From Dendrophyllia cribrosa (Eukaryota > Cnidaria > Anthozoa > Scleractinia > Dendrophylliidae): a DNA stretch of 64,000 nt. The DNA is taken from positions 30,721,643 through 30,785,642 of the forward strand of contig JAJLRJ010000003.1 in assembly GCA_024195265.1 (NCBI GenBank), in the 5' to 3' direction. Positions 21,301 through 28,857 of the stretch are shown one piece after another. Position 1 is the first letter of the stretch. Each line of letters begins with the position of its first letter. The translations under genes and the position numbers were made by a program. The notes under the pieces are model-generated. The model was not told the DNA's origin and did not search any database. It worked only from the letters and a program-made list of their open reading frames with translations.

Positions 21301-23726
21301 AAATTGGTTAGCTTTTATTTACTGTTGTGGGTGAGAACAATGTTCGGCGTTCGGCAGATTAGCCCTGCCGAGGTATAAGCTGTTCACTGAAACAGGAACG
21401 ACCAATGATTTTGGGTCAAAAAATAGATCTTTCTATGATCTGCTGTGATTTAAGGTAAATCCCTCGAAAAGGATCTTATACTGAACTTTTTTTCAAACTT
21501 GGTACGATTGATAACCATGCTTAGAACATTCAAAAAATGCAATAAAAAGAGAGGGTCACCGTGCTTGTTTTTACACTGCACGCCCGTTATTTATAGCGAT
21601 TTTTTATAATTGCGCGAAAATTGTTCCAAACTCGAACGTCGAGAAAAGGATTGTTATTACCTGCAGAAAACTATGATTACTATTGAAATTTTAACATTAT
21701 ATATTTGATTATGAAACATTCTTTCAGGGAAGTCATTTCAAAATGGCCGGTCTTACAAATTATGCAAGGAAATCGGACCGCTTCGGCATCACCACATACT
21801 CCTCATTGGCTCCAAATACAGAGTTTCACGCGATTTACACAGAATTAATACAAGTTCTACCACTAAACTTTTTTTCTGCTTAAAATATGTTTTTTAGAGT
21901 CCTACAACGAGTAAATTACATTAATAAAAATTAGGGGTCACCGTGCTCGTTTAGGAGAAAAAAATCTCTTATTCATTTGGCCAACTTAACCTCAAAGGAA
22001 ACCTTGGTTCGGACTGTGCGCGCGCTCGTGCGCGCGCTAATGACGTAAGAAATTATGCGCAGTACGTGATGCGCAATGCAATACTAGGGAATGACCTTAA
22101 AAGGTTTACCCTTAGTAATCATACATTGTAAATCGTTTGATCGAAATATTGATTTATTTTTTACGATTTATCAATTCATTATTCGATTTATGGCATTTTC
22201 ACATGGGAGGTTCTTGTATTTATGCCTTTGAGAAATGAATAAATTACAAACATTGTTCAAGTATAGGCCATGTTGGAGTGCTAAAACGATAGGAAATGTT
22301 TAAATAAGAATGGTTGAACTCCGGCAGTTGTGAGCCATACGGTTTGTGAAGACTTACCTTACTACCTTGCTAGCTGAAGCAATGGATAATTTCTCGAAGT
22401 CAAATTAAGGATTATCAATAGCTTGAAACTTAATTACAAAACATCAAGAACAACTAAAATTAACCGTACGTTGTTTCGTATTCACGAGACGGCTCTTAGA
22501 GCCCTTTGATTTGGATCAAACGCGATCGGCCTTGAAGTGGAAAGAGTAAAGATACGAGAACCGACTTGTTAAATGTCTCACTCAAAATCTTGTAAGACTC
22601 AGTTTATTTATTTATCTACCAATTTATTTATCTCCGTATAGTATTTGTAATGTGATTTCTTATTTATCGCGTTCGAAGAACGCAATTCTAATTTCGTGTT
22701 GGTTGTCCTGTGGTTTATGTGCAGTAAAATTTGAGATTTTTTGGTAGACGGTCTTCCAAATGGCCGCTCCTATTGGTTTTTTTCAGGGGCTCATTTCCGC
22801 TGGAAATTCCTTCGAACGCGTCTCCATAATCTGCTAATTTATTTATTACTTAAAGCACCCGCCTCGATTAGCTTGATGCTACCTGCGGGTGCCTATAATT
22901 TTGAAAATAATTTATTTGTTTAATAAAAGATTGATTGAAAGATTGATTGATTGATTGATTAATTGATTGAACCAGCTGAACAGGTATTGCATCAAAAAGA
23001 CACGTTTAGTGCCCTTGGAGTGAAACTAATCCATTTATGTCACTGGGGGGGGGGGGGGGGTATTTTCATCTATATACATTAGTGAACCAAAATAAAGCTG
23101 GTTATTGTTTATATATCGAGATCCAAACAGGAATTAGATATTCTGATAAAACATTGTCACGCAATCTTTAAATCTGTATGCGCCGAAAAAACGTTTCATT
23201 AAAAAGCAAACGGAATATCAGTGCTCAAGGACCAAAACAACCAACTGTTTCAGTTGTGTAATAAAACATTCTTACTAAAAGTTGAACATAAACTATTAAA
23301 GAGTACTAAAACCGAGCCAACACTTAACGTTTATTTTCTCAAACTCATTATTTGAACGGTTCTTCATTAGCATGCAGATTTTGGCATTTTTATTCTTTCG
23401 TTTTCTATGAAGAATCGAAGAAACACTTGAATGAGTGTTTCATTGTGTATGCAAACAACTCGAAGTCGGTTTAAAAAACTCGGCTGCGTCTTTTTTTTTC
23501 AACCCACTTCTCGATATTTGGAAACTTAGATGAAACAATCTTTCTTGTGTTTGAAATATTACTTATAATAAATGGCAAAATATTTACTTTACCTTGAGTC
23601 CTGAGAACTTGCAACGAAGTTTCCTGTCGAAAGGACCCTTGAATCAAACTTTCTTACTTTTCTAATTTCGGACAGAGTATCATAAACGCCTCCCCACTTC
23701 CAACGCGAGCGCAATAGACTGAACAT
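92..23726 (-). CDS. DMGDH: Dimethylglycine dehydrogenase, mitochondrial: 5' part, exons 1-9, gene continues past left edge
   Basis: The enzyme oxidatively demethylates dimethylglycine to sarcosine in the mitochondrial matrix, passing electrons from FAD to ETF and the one-carbon unit to tetrahydrofolate (family knowledge). Nine exons join in frame at every junction: 23593-23726, 20419-20581, 19429-19527, 13738-13927, 12284-12463, 11533-11758, 10109-10347, 8132-8343 and 92-349, giving 567 codons. Residues 1-44 are arginine-rich and fit a transit peptide. The dinucleotide-binding GGGVLG is at about 63-68. STWHA places His98 where mammalian DMGDH carries covalent FAD. The central FAD-domain segment ends in [10 protein letters not shown], and exon 9 opens the aminomethyltransferase-like (GCV_T) domain with RRTNWFEPV and DLSPYGK. 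About 300 C-terminal residues of the family are missing here and should lie left of position 1. STWHA and the overall exon sequence fit DMGDH better than sarcosine dehydrogenase or PDPR. Confidence 0.88.
640..765 (+). repeat. Dispersed repeat, second copy inverted at 23430-23530
   Basis: Contains gagaagtgggttgaaaaaac and aaccgacttgg, with a small palindrome acactcgttcgagtgt. The reverse complement of this block recurs at about 23430-23530. The rest of 350-956 is AT-rich intron with scattered ttcaacat motifs and no recognised gene. Confidence 0.6.
957..1300 (+). repeat. Left arm of a large inverted repeat with 14-bp minisatellite core
   Basis: Outer flank has gagttatggatg and gccgataagggtcacacg; inner flank has gacaggctaaacacgactcc. 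The same blocks occur in reverse order and strand at 6015-6800. The space between the arms holds a LINE, a TTAA MITE and another repeat. Confidence 0.75.
1021..1253 (+). repeat. 14-bp minisatellite, unit gttgtcgcttccaa, about 16 copies
   Basis: Exact 14-bp periodicity with A/G variation at one position and few other changes. Because 14 is not a multiple of 3, all frames of either strand stay open and produce spurious repetitive peptides. Confidence 0.93.
1410..4437 (+). mobile_element. Degraded 5'-truncated non-LTR retrotransposon (endonuclease/RT LINE)
   Basis: Starts inside the C-terminal part of an APE-type endonuclease ([13 protein letters not shown], then FSDHSQI). Reverse transcriptase motifs follow: [65 protein letters not shown] and [10 protein letters not shown]-x2-C-H-C cluster ([19 protein letters not shown]) is near the C terminus, which ends at 4288. 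Inactivating changes are a frame shift near 2087, TAA at 2723 and TGA at 3194. The 3' end has a short hairpin, AATAAA and a (TTG)n tail. The clade is uncertain; it is clearly different from the Tx1/L1-like element at 53-59 kb. Confidence 0.9.
4473..5033. mobile_element. TTAA-flanked palindromic MITE (piggyBac-like target)
   Basis: Long inverted repeats of about 240 bp around a spacer of roughly 75 bp. Ends are AGTGCCCCTGTGATCAAA and its complement, each flanked by TTAA (4473-4476 and 5030-5033). No coding capacity. Confidence 0.82.
5248..5588. repeat. Short-motif repeat element with GCTCCGCC ends
   Basis: Bounded by atgctccgccc and its complement gggcggagcat. The interior repeats tatgaaagggta and ggggtaccatttt. 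No gene. The rest of 5589-6014 is featureless. Confidence 0.6.
6069..6376 (-). repeat. 14-bp minisatellite, 22 copies, opposite strand to 1021-1253
   Basis: Unit gcgacaacttggaa, with variants in cactcgg and caaatcgg. It is the complement of the array at 1021. Confidence 0.93.
6512..6571 (-). repeat. 14-bp minisatellite, about 4 copies
   Basis: Same unit as 6069-6376, separated from it by about 135 bp of unrelated sequence. Confidence 0.9.
6672..6756. repeat. Imperfect hairpin, 85 bp
   Basis: Arms agtttggagagcac and gtgctctccaaact, with an inner stem gagttgctcgag / tcgagagcaactc around a loop of a few bases. Confidence 0.75.
6801..7949. other. Intron 8 sequence with nothing recognised
   Basis: AT-rich noncoding stretch. 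Open frames here are short, lack family features and are not flanked by convincing splice sites. Confidence 0.6.
7950..8090. repeat. Fragment of the repeat that flanks the 14-bp arrays
   Basis: Shares cgtgcgtccatcgagttatg with the left arm at 957 and the right arm near 6770, followed by several gttgaac/gatgttgaa units. Confidence 0.55.
8132..8343 (-). CDS. DMGDH: DMGDH exon 8
   Basis: Encodes [39 protein letters not shown] and [10 protein letters not shown], ending in phase 0 at donor gtacgt. This is the linker from the FAD domain to the folate domain. A palindromic MITE (8397-8637) lies only about 50 bp upstream of its acceptor. Confidence 0.93.
8397..8637. mobile_element. Palindromic MITE in DMGDH intron 7
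   Basis: Arms of about 100 bp, left aatagtcctttttacagttg and right the near-complement ending ggactatt. Spacer about 40 bp, no coding capacity. Confidence 0.8.
8649..8722 (+). ncRNA. tRNA-like sequence, probably a SINE head or decayed tRNA
   Basis: An A-box-like tagctcagtcgatagagca is followed by a B-box-like gtgggttttattccca at tRNA spacing. The usual GGTTCGA core of the B box is altered to GGTTTTA. No complete cloverleaf with acceptor stem could be drawn, so this is called tRNA-derived and not a tRNA gene. Confidence 0.4.
8740..10108. other. Intron 7 remainder; only a microsatellite seen
   Basis: Holds an (attc)n run at about 9405-9430. Nothing else recognised. Confidence 0.6.
10109..10347 (-). 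CDS. DMGDH: DMGDH exon 7
   Basis: Encodes [20 protein letters not shown], then [16 protein letters not shown] and [10 protein letters not shown], the C-terminal FAD-binding turn. Acceptor ttatttctag, donor gtatgt. The split glycine continues into [10 protein letters not shown] of exon 8. Confidence 0.93.
10348..11098. other. Intron 6, left part; nothing recognised
   Basis: No convincing exon, repeat end or RNA gene was seen. Confidence 0.55.
11101..11506. mobile_element. Non-autonomous TA-flanked MITE (Tc1/mariner-type)
   Basis: Ends cagtcgaacctcc and ggaggttcaactg, flanked by TA on both sides (11099-11100 and 11507-11508). The right terminal part repeats cgtaagcgaccacc, the same motif that is amplified into the 17-bp array at 19628-20085. 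Confidence 0.75.
11533..11758 (-). CDS. DMGDH: DMGDH exon 6
   Basis: Encodes [38 protein letters not shown] and GIYESADKM. This is the substrate-domain beta sheet of the DMGDH/sarcosine dehydrogenase fold. Acceptor tacttgaag, donor gtaagg. Confidence 0.92.
11759..12283. other. Intron 5; nothing recognised
   Basis: Noncoding. No repeat end or exon seen. Confidence 0.55.
12284..12463 (-). CDS. DMGDH: DMGDH exon 5
   Basis: 180 nt encoding [18 protein letters not shown] and [16 protein letters not shown] and ending VVNAAG at the donor gtaata. This is the FAD-domain strand that closes the dinucleotide fold. Confidence 0.92.
12464..13737. other. Intron 4; low-complexity only
   Basis: A short tattgcattgcattg run lies near 13325. 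Open frames near 12531 and 13324 have no family features and are treated as chance or old repeat. Confidence 0.55.
13738..13927 (-). CDS. DMGDH: DMGDH exon 4
   Basis: The exon starts after ttttttgaag and encodes [18 protein letters not shown] through [14 protein letters not shown], closely following the DMGDH FAD domain. The donor G|gtgggt, with the next acceptor ttttag, gives [10 protein letters not shown] at the join and fits the family. The first ~50 bases are the template of the tandem array lying just upstream in intron 3. Confidence 0.9.
13876..14345 (-). repeat. Tandem array built from the intron 3/exon 4 boundary of DMGDH
   Basis: Seven occurrences of the gtacatattc block at roughly 70-bp spacing. 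The first is the genuine exon 4 start; the other six lie in intron 3. On the minus strand each unit has a pyrimidine tract, a CAG acceptor and then gatatggggttt, corresponding to exon 4's gatatagggttt and its next ~45 bases. The intronic copies differ from the exon by small deletions that shift the frame. Confidence 0.85.
14346..15073. other. Intron 3 stretch; nothing recognised
   Basis: Noncoding, no clear repeat ends. Confidence 0.5.
15074..15236. mobile_element. TTAA-flanked palindromic MITE
   Basis: Near-perfect arms AGGTGGATTTCCACTGTCGC and complement, TTAA on both sides (15074-15077 and 15233-15236). The centre includes gaacagct/agctgttc. Confidence 0.85.
15622..17581. mobile_element. 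Foldback element of about 1.95 kb, TTAA-flanked
   Basis: Very long inverted arms (about 15626-16360 and 16840-17577) begin GGTGTTTCCCTCCAGTTTCC and its complement, and TTAA flanks both ends. The arms have diverged by scattered substitutions and small indels. No coding sequence. The loop carries a second MITE. Confidence 0.85.
16378..16570. mobile_element. MITE nested in the loop of the foldback element
   Basis: Ends ataggccatttgcacgatga and near-complement ending caaatggcctat, with ttggtagttgtagtca / tgactacaactacca inner arms. It interrupts the foldback sequence, so it inserted later. Confidence 0.75.
17841..18438. mobile_element. TIR element with perfect 10-bp target duplication
   Basis: The element is 17851-18428, with ends TAGCCTGCGAACAGGCTCC and near-complement. 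The identical 10-mer gatatttaga lies directly outside each end (17841-17850, 18429-18438). A 9-10 bp duplication is typical of Mutator-like elements (family knowledge). No transposase is present. Confidence 0.82.
18439..19080. other. Intron 3 stretch; nothing recognised
   Basis: Noncoding. A fragment near 18960 resembles the right end (gtgacagtgtccctttaa) of the MITE family at 19098 and 61064. Confidence 0.5.
19098..19396. mobile_element. MITE copy of the 61064-61454 family
   Basis: Begins near caatgtcacggg, shares aatccatttccatcc, ggccatccgcag and gttaacaaaactgga with 61064-61454, and ends gtgacagcggccttt. The TTAA flanks are eroded. Confidence 0.65.
19429..19527 (-). CDS. DMGDH: DMGDH exon 3
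   Basis: 99 nt in phase 0 between acceptor tctttcag and donor gttagt. It encodes [14 protein letters not shown] and ends in QETGQ, matching the family order directly after STWHA. Confidence 0.9.
19628..20085 (+). repeat. 17-bp minisatellite in DMGDH intron 2, about 27 copies
   Basis: Unit gtggtcgcttacgagag with variants gtggtcgctcacgggag and gtgatcgcttacgagaa. Some neighbouring pairs and trios recur as higher-order blocks. The unit matches the terminal motif of the MITE at 11101-11506. Confidence 0.92.
20086..20395 (+). mobile_element. Right part and end of the element carrying the 17-bp array
   Basis: Three further isolated gtggtcgc units, then a terminal ggaagttcgactgtcat resembling the end of the 11101-11506 MITE. 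The left terminus could not be placed confidently. Confidence 0.5.
20419..20581 (-). CDS. DMGDH: DMGDH exon 2 (FAD dinucleotide fold)
   Basis: The acceptor ccgttacag and donor gtacgt bound the exon. It encodes the beta-alpha-beta Rossmann segment: [20 protein letters not shown], then the acidic strand end LLEKSEL and STWHA. The histidine of STWHA is the covalent-FAD position in the mammalian enzyme. Confidence 0.92.
20851..20947 (+). mobile_element. LINE/SINE 3' end with (TTA)n tail
   Basis: gaagaaggcttcctc hairpin, then an AT-rich signal and ttattattat tail. One of several elements here with the same 3' architecture. Confidence 0.5.
21158..21371. mobile_element. Palindromic MITE, 214 bp
   Basis: Arms of about 100 bp: tcggcaggggtaatttgccg outer, ccctaaatactgta inner, with a loop of about 10 bp. 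Right end ccctgccga. Confidence 0.8.
21372..22850. other. Intron 1 stretch; weak repeats only
   Basis: ggtcaccgtgct occurs twice (near 21555 and 21935) with related flanks. A CG-rich palindrome cgcgcgctcgtgcgcgcg is near 22020. No exon recognised. Confidence 0.5.
22857..22970 (+). mobile_element. LINE 3' end with (GATT)n tail
   Basis: Hairpin cacccgcctcg...gcgggtg, then aataaaagattg and repeated gatt. Confidence 0.6.
23044..23062 (+). repeat. Poly-G run
   Basis: About 18 consecutive G. Length is likely unreliable in sequencing. Confidence 0.8.
23430..23530 (-). repeat. Inverted copy of the repeat at 640-765
   Basis: Shares gtcggtttaaaaaactcggc and caacccacttctcg in the opposite orientation to 640-765. 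Confidence 0.6.
23593..23726 (-). CDS. DMGDH: DMGDH exon 1 (start codon and transit peptide)
   Basis: ATG at 23724-23726 begins [13 protein letters not shown], followed by a basic, hydroxylated stretch typical of mitochondrial import signals. The exon ends CAAG before the donor gtaaagt and leaves two nucleotides (AG) that complete a serine with the first C of exon 2. The start is inferred from frame and transit-peptide character. A further 5' untranslated exon cannot be excluded. Confidence 0.72.
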
Positions 23727-24279
23727 AATTTTGTTCCACAGAGTTGTATAGAAAATCGGACTGAATGGAATACACAGCGTCTTCGTTATGATAACTTAGG
23801 TGGGATGTGATCAAGCATTTTATACGAAAACCAAATAAAACAGGATTATTTAATCCTCTCTGTGGACAGCAAGCAATAAAACCTCAACACGCCCTTTACG
23901 TCCACTTGCATATTCAATAGACCTTGTCACGACTGTCACGATTTGTCAAACCTGTTTATTGCCTTGCAATATAGAAAATCCATCGACACTGCACAGAAAA
24001 AGGACCTCAAAATTTGTTTGAGAGTCTTTATATGCCATACAGCGAAGACATTATTTCGGTAAGTCGAAATATTTTGCACACGTTTGTATATAATGGCGGG
24101 AATGAGCTCCCTGGGGGCATAAAGCTTTGTTTGGTAACATATCTTCACTGCTAGAATAATCACGAAATTATGCCGCGCTATTGATAAGCATTCTTAGCGT
24201 CCGGTCCTCTTTGTATACAGCTTTTTTAATTAACGTTGTCGGATGAAAGCTCAAAGCCAAATTAAAGATTCTAAAAATC

Positions 24280-24320
24280 GATGGCAAAATATTTACTTTA
24301 CCTTGAGTCCTGAGAACTTA
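24280..24320 (-). repeat. Duplicate of the exon 1/intron 1 donor boundary of DMGDH
   Basis: A 39-bp identical match to 23573-23611: on the minus strand it holds the last ~18 bases of exon 1, the donor gtaaagt and the first intron bases. It lies about 0.55 kb upstream of the start codon and is not part of the predicted message. Confidence 0.8.
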
Positions 24321-24385
24321 ATTTTATTCGCACCCCGGACGTGGAATTCAATTTGCTATTCGTACGGGAGTCCATAATTTTAGTC

Positions 24386-24502
24386 ATGGCTCATGTACGA
24401 CGACCTGACTGACATCAAAAAACCTAATACAATACAATACAACCTAACACAACTTAACACACTACATCACAATACAGTCGTCGTGCACGAGCCATGACCC
24501 AT
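24386..24502. repeat. Hairpin with internal short tandem repeat
   Basis: Arms tcatggctcatgtacgacga and complement-like tcgtcgtgcacgagccatga around a run of aatac/aacct units. Confidence 0.7.
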
Positions 24503-24828
24503 AATTTTAGTAGAATTTCCATGTTATTACTTATTTTTGCCGATCCAAAATATTTTATCCTATTACGGACTTACGGACACTTTATTCGGTCTCAGCGTCA
24601 CAATTTTATTGTTTTCTCTCTCGTTATAGCGGACACCGAGCTGCATCTTGGAATATTTGCACACATACATCAAGTCTATTTTTTCTGCTTTTTGAGATTG
24701 TCCCAAGCCAGCTCCTCGATTGATCCGTTTTCCACAGATTTCTGCTGTTGCCTTGTGGTTAGCCCTTTTTAAAAACGACGATACAATTCTCAATAAACCT
24801 AATGGGATATGCAACAAGAATTTGGTTT

Positions 24829-24906
24829 TATCGACTGTGTCGATAAGGCAAATTAGCCACCGTAAAAAGATTCGAGAAAGCTGACGTTTCGAGCGCTAGC
24901 CCTTCG
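24829..24906 (+). repeat. Single arm of the hairpin repeat seen at 30811-31017
   Basis: Shares ttatcgact, ccaccgtaaaaagattc and gacgtttcgagcgctagccc with the left arm at 30811, with several differences. Confidence 0.8.
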
Positions 24907-25034
24907 TCGGAGCGAATCGTAAAACCATAAAAGTAATTATACTGACCAATGACAGCAGACGCAGACAATCCGATGAAGAACCAATCAGAATATGAAGCAA
25001 ATACATGTAGCCCACGTCAAGCGCATTTAGTGCT

Positions 25035-25245
25035 CCGCCCTAACTAGTTCGCACGTCCTGGGGACGAGCGAGGGTATAGACCCAGCTTTCGACGGACGAA
25101 CTGGTTTGAGCCTGTTGATCGAGAATGTGAGCTGATACTTAGTAAAGTTGGCATTATAGATTTGTCTCCTTATGGCAAAATTGATGTTAAAGGAAATGGT
25201 GCTGCTTCATTTCTGGATGTGATCTTTGCCAATGAATTACCCGAG
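25035..25245 (+). pseudogene. DMGDH pseudogene block 1 (exon 9 copy)
   Basis: Encodes [16 protein letters not shown], then [18 protein letters not shown] and [13 protein letters not shown]. About a dozen differences from 92-310 by eye. The TAG at 25045 replaces TGG. A donor-like gtaaaa follows. Confidence 0.85.
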
Positions 25246-26315
25246 GTAAAACAAGCTGTTGTGTTCTAAAATAAATTTTTCGAGTGTCATGTTACCTGAC
25301 TGCATAATGATAAGTGAGAATTGCCGGAATGGAGCAAGGAGTTAAATGCGAAAACATCTGCGTCGGATATACTCGGATATACGTCGGATATACTCGTAAA
25401 CAATGCAAAGTAAGTACAGCCAAAGCTCTCTAAGCGGACCATCTCATAAGCGGACACTCTCGTTAGCGGACAGCTCTACTTACTACCCCATGCTGCAGGG
25501 TATTCAATGGTGAAAACACATAGTCACTCGTCAGTCTCAACGAGTCAAGCAAGACCAATACCTTTTGCATATTTAAAACCATGAAAAAATTTGAAGCCTT
25601 TTCGAAAAATTGCATATATTTTTTTTCACATCAGGTCACACATCTAGTATTTATAGACAAGGAAGTTGATATTAGAAAGATGTAATGTTTATCATGTCAC
25701 GAGCGTGGGACAAAGAAAAAGATCTGAGTCCCCGAAAGGATGCAGTGTTTATCGACTTTATCATAACCCTATTCAGCCTGGGCTTTTTTTGAGTTCCTGA
25801 GCCAGATGGGGGGACACATTGTGCCCCCCCCGTAACTTCAAGAACATTAAGACTATAACAATGAAACCCAGAGGGTACATAGTACGTCCAAAACTGTCTC
25901 CTTTTCGGTCCGTACAATGTAACGATGACGTCATATGACGTAGTTATTAGGTAATTAGTTATACGGCCGCCATCTTGGATCTGCCATCTTGGATTTCTGA
26001 AATTTTTTAAAACCTCTTAAAAACCGTCCAAATTGACTCAAAATTAATCAAAAACCAATAAATAAACGCTAAATGATGTAAAAATATAAAAGTTATACCA
26101 ATAAACATTGTTTTTTTTTTTCATTCAAAGGTACAAATATGCAAATTTCAAAAAACATGGCTGTCAAAATCTTGTTGCCATGGAAACATCAAGTCACGTA
26201 ATTAATAAATTGTCATATAAAATTGTTGCCAGATAAATTTTAGGAAAAGTCACAAAGTTTGATGGCGTTTGAATATATATTAAAGAAGTTATGAATGTTG
26301 AAAGTTAGGGATAAT

Positions 26316-27147
26316 GAACATTACATCTTTCTCATTCCATTACCAGTACGCTGGACGCATATCATATCCCACGCTATTGACTTAATGAACATTACATCTT
26401 TCTCATTCCATTACCGAGCTTAACATTTACCATTTTTATTTATTTATCACCTTACATGACGCTTTCAGCATTGCTGATCCTAGCAGTACGCTGGACGCAT
26501 GTCATATCCCACGCTAGTGACGTAATGAACATTACATCTTTCTCATTTCATTACCAAGCTTAACATTTACCATCTTTATTTATTTATCACCTTACATGAC
26601 GCTTTCAACATTGCTGATCCTAGCAGTACGCTGGACGCATATCATATCCTACGCTAGTGACGTAATGAACATTGCATCTTTCTCATTCCATTACCGAGCT
26701 TAACATTTACCATCTTTATTTATTTATTTATCACCTCACATGACGCTTTCAACATTGCTGATCCTAGCAGTACGCTGGACGCATGTCATATCCCACGCTA
26801 GTGACGTAATGAACATTACATCTTTCTCATTTCATTACCAAGCTTAACATTTACCATCTTTATTTATTTATCACCTTACATGACGCTTTCAACATTGCTG
26901 ATCCTAGCAGTACGCTGGACGCGTATCATATCCTACGCTAGTGACGTAATGAACATTGCATCTTTCTCATTCCATTACCGAGCTTAACATTTACCATCTT
27001 TATTTATCACCTCACATGACGCTTTCGACATTGCTGATCCTAGCAGTGCGCTAAACGCATTTCATATCCCACGCTAGTGACGTAATGAACATTACATCTT
27101 TCTCATTCCATTACCGAGCTTAACATTTACCATCTTTCTTTTTTTAT
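26316..27147 (+). repeat. Tandem array, unit about 140 bp, about six copies
   Basis: Units share atgaacattacatctttctc, agcttaacatttaccat, catgacgctttc and cagtacgctggacgcat. It lies in the intron between pseudogene blocks 1 and 2. Copies alternate between two subtypes (cattacatc/ttcattaccaag and cattgcatc/tccattaccgag). Confidence 0.88.
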
Positions 27148-27304
27148 CAACTTGATATTGATATGAAGTCTAAAATGATGCTAGAGAAAATTACTTTTGT
27201 GTCACAATATATTCCACTCCCTTAACCAAACCAAACTTCTGAACTGAAGCACTTTGGTATAAAGCACAAGAATAGTTCCTAATAAGATGTTATTGCACCT
27301 TTAG

Positions 27305-27435
27305 ATGGGGCGCTCAAGTATAAGCCACATGCTGACTCCAAAGGGTAAAGTGTACGCGGAAATGACTGTCACTTGCTTGGCATCGGACCATTATCTGCTA
27401 GTTACTGGAAGTTCCACCGAGTTTCATGATCTCAG
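27305..27435 (+). pseudogene. DMGDH pseudogene block 2 (GCV_T)
   Basis: Acceptor tttag, then MGRSSISHMLTPKGKVYAEM and YLLVTGSSTEFHDLR, donor gtatta. This block alone is undamaged. Confidence 0.85.
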
Positions 27436-28197
27436 GTATTAATCGCTGTTTATATCAGTGACTTATACTGATGTTTCTCGTGAGCACTATTGGTGAATGT
27501 AGGGATTTGCTTACCCAACGGCCGGCTCAATGGTGTTTGGTTAACCGTGTTATTAGAAAGGCTATAAAATTATTGTCAAACTTAAGGCAGGCTTGAATCT
27601 TGAGGAAGTGATAAGTGTGTAATGTGGGTCAGTCAGTAATGAAGACACTAGTGTAGTTCTAACTTTTGATTCTGTTGGTGAAATCCTACGCTGTGACTAT
27701 CAAAATGAAACCTCTCCGGCAGTACGTTTGCATTGTTCAGTTTGTCTTTCAATATCTTACAACATTAACTTTGGGATTTTACTTGAATTTTGATGTTTGG
27801 CACTCTTGGGAGTTAAGGGTTAACTGACCGGTTTTAGCTTCAACGAAACCTTGTCATTTTAACAACTAATATTTCATTTGTTTTGGGGGTGAACCTTTCA
27901 TGGTGTCATTTCCAGTTGATCTAAATCAGTAGAACAGGTATCCGCTTTCCCTTAGAGAGGTAACCGTGTTCACTTGATACAGCTTCGGTTGTCATGCCGC
28001 ACTAAAGATGTGATTATATTTGTGAACTTGCAACATACATGCGCCGTGTTGATCTCCAGGTGGTCGCACTGGGAACTTTTACTGTAATTTATTAGCTAGC
28101 ACGCTATTTCCCAATCGGAAAGAGGCTATTCTCCGACAGAAAAACATTCTTGCCCCGGGGGACGGGACGGGATGTTTCGTGAGTCCTACATTAATAG

Positions 28198-28386
28198 CCC
28201 TTATCGTAGATGAGTAAGCCACGCCAACATATCAGCGGTTTCTCGCTTTCTTGACCCTATAGTCTCGTTTTGATGTTTACTCTCATCGTCGTCAGAGGTT
28301 CTCGTAAACATCAAAACGAGACTATAGGGTCAAGAAAGCGAGAAACCGCTGATATAATGGCGTGGCGTACTCATCTACGATAAGGG
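28198..28386. repeat. Palindromic MITE-like hairpin
   Basis: Arms 28198-28280 and 28304-28386, near perfect over about 83 bp (outer cccttatcgtagatgagta, inner ctcgttttgatgtttac). Loop about 23 bp. Confidence 0.85.
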
Positions 28387-28426
28387 ACATTCGAGCGAGT
28401 TCAGCAAGGCAACAATTCTTACCTAA

Positions 28427-28615
28427 CCATGGGTGCCAGAGGCTTTTTCAGAGGTTTTCTAGCGCTATCATCTCTCTCATATTACACGCCTCCAATGTCC
28501 CCCATGTCTCTTATATCAGTTTTCTCCGATCGTTGCCGGCCAACGGCTAGTCGATAGGCCTTCCGCTGGTCCGACTGTTCACGAAAGCGTGCCGCGAGAG
28601 AACCTCTTATCAAGG
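28427..28615. mobile_element. MITE beside pseudogene block 3; relative at 34405-34555
   Basis: Shares gagagaacctct, cacgaaagcgtgc and tgtctcttat with 34405-34555. The two ends are inverted copies (ccatgggtgccagagg and gagagaacctct). Confidence 0.7.
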
Positions 28616-28639
28616 ATGACTACATTAATTTTGTTACGG

Positions 28640-28857
28640 ATGGCTGCTGGAAAATCAACGTAAATTTCATTACGATGTCAGCATCAACAATGTCACTGAT
28701 AACGTGGCCTGCCTAGGTGTCGCTGGACCTCACTCGCGTGATGTCTTGTCGAAACTGACGTCATCGGATTTGTGTGACAAGGAGTTTCCGTATTTGGCAT
28801 TTAAAAGCATTGTGTTGTCGGGACTACCTGTCCAAGCTAGTCGGTTTTCGTTTACTG
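28640..28857 (+). pseudogene. DMGDH pseudogene block 3 with lost acceptor
   Basis: Encodes WLLENQRKFHYDVSINNVTD, CLGVAGPHSRDVLSKLTSSD and VQASRFSFTG, donor gtaaga. The bases before the phase-correct start are cgg where cag is expected. A MITE ends about 25 bp upstream. Confidence 0.85.

Noticed and set aside
23044..23062. Poly-G and poly-C tracts (also 39001, 60069, 63790) as functional G-quadruplex sites
   Set aside because: Uninterrupted homopolymers next to repeats are common sequencing or assembly weak points; no other support for function.
26316..27147. Possible CRISPR-like array
   Set aside because: Whole units repeat without unique spacers, and the context is eukaryotic introns; it is an ordinary tandem repeat.
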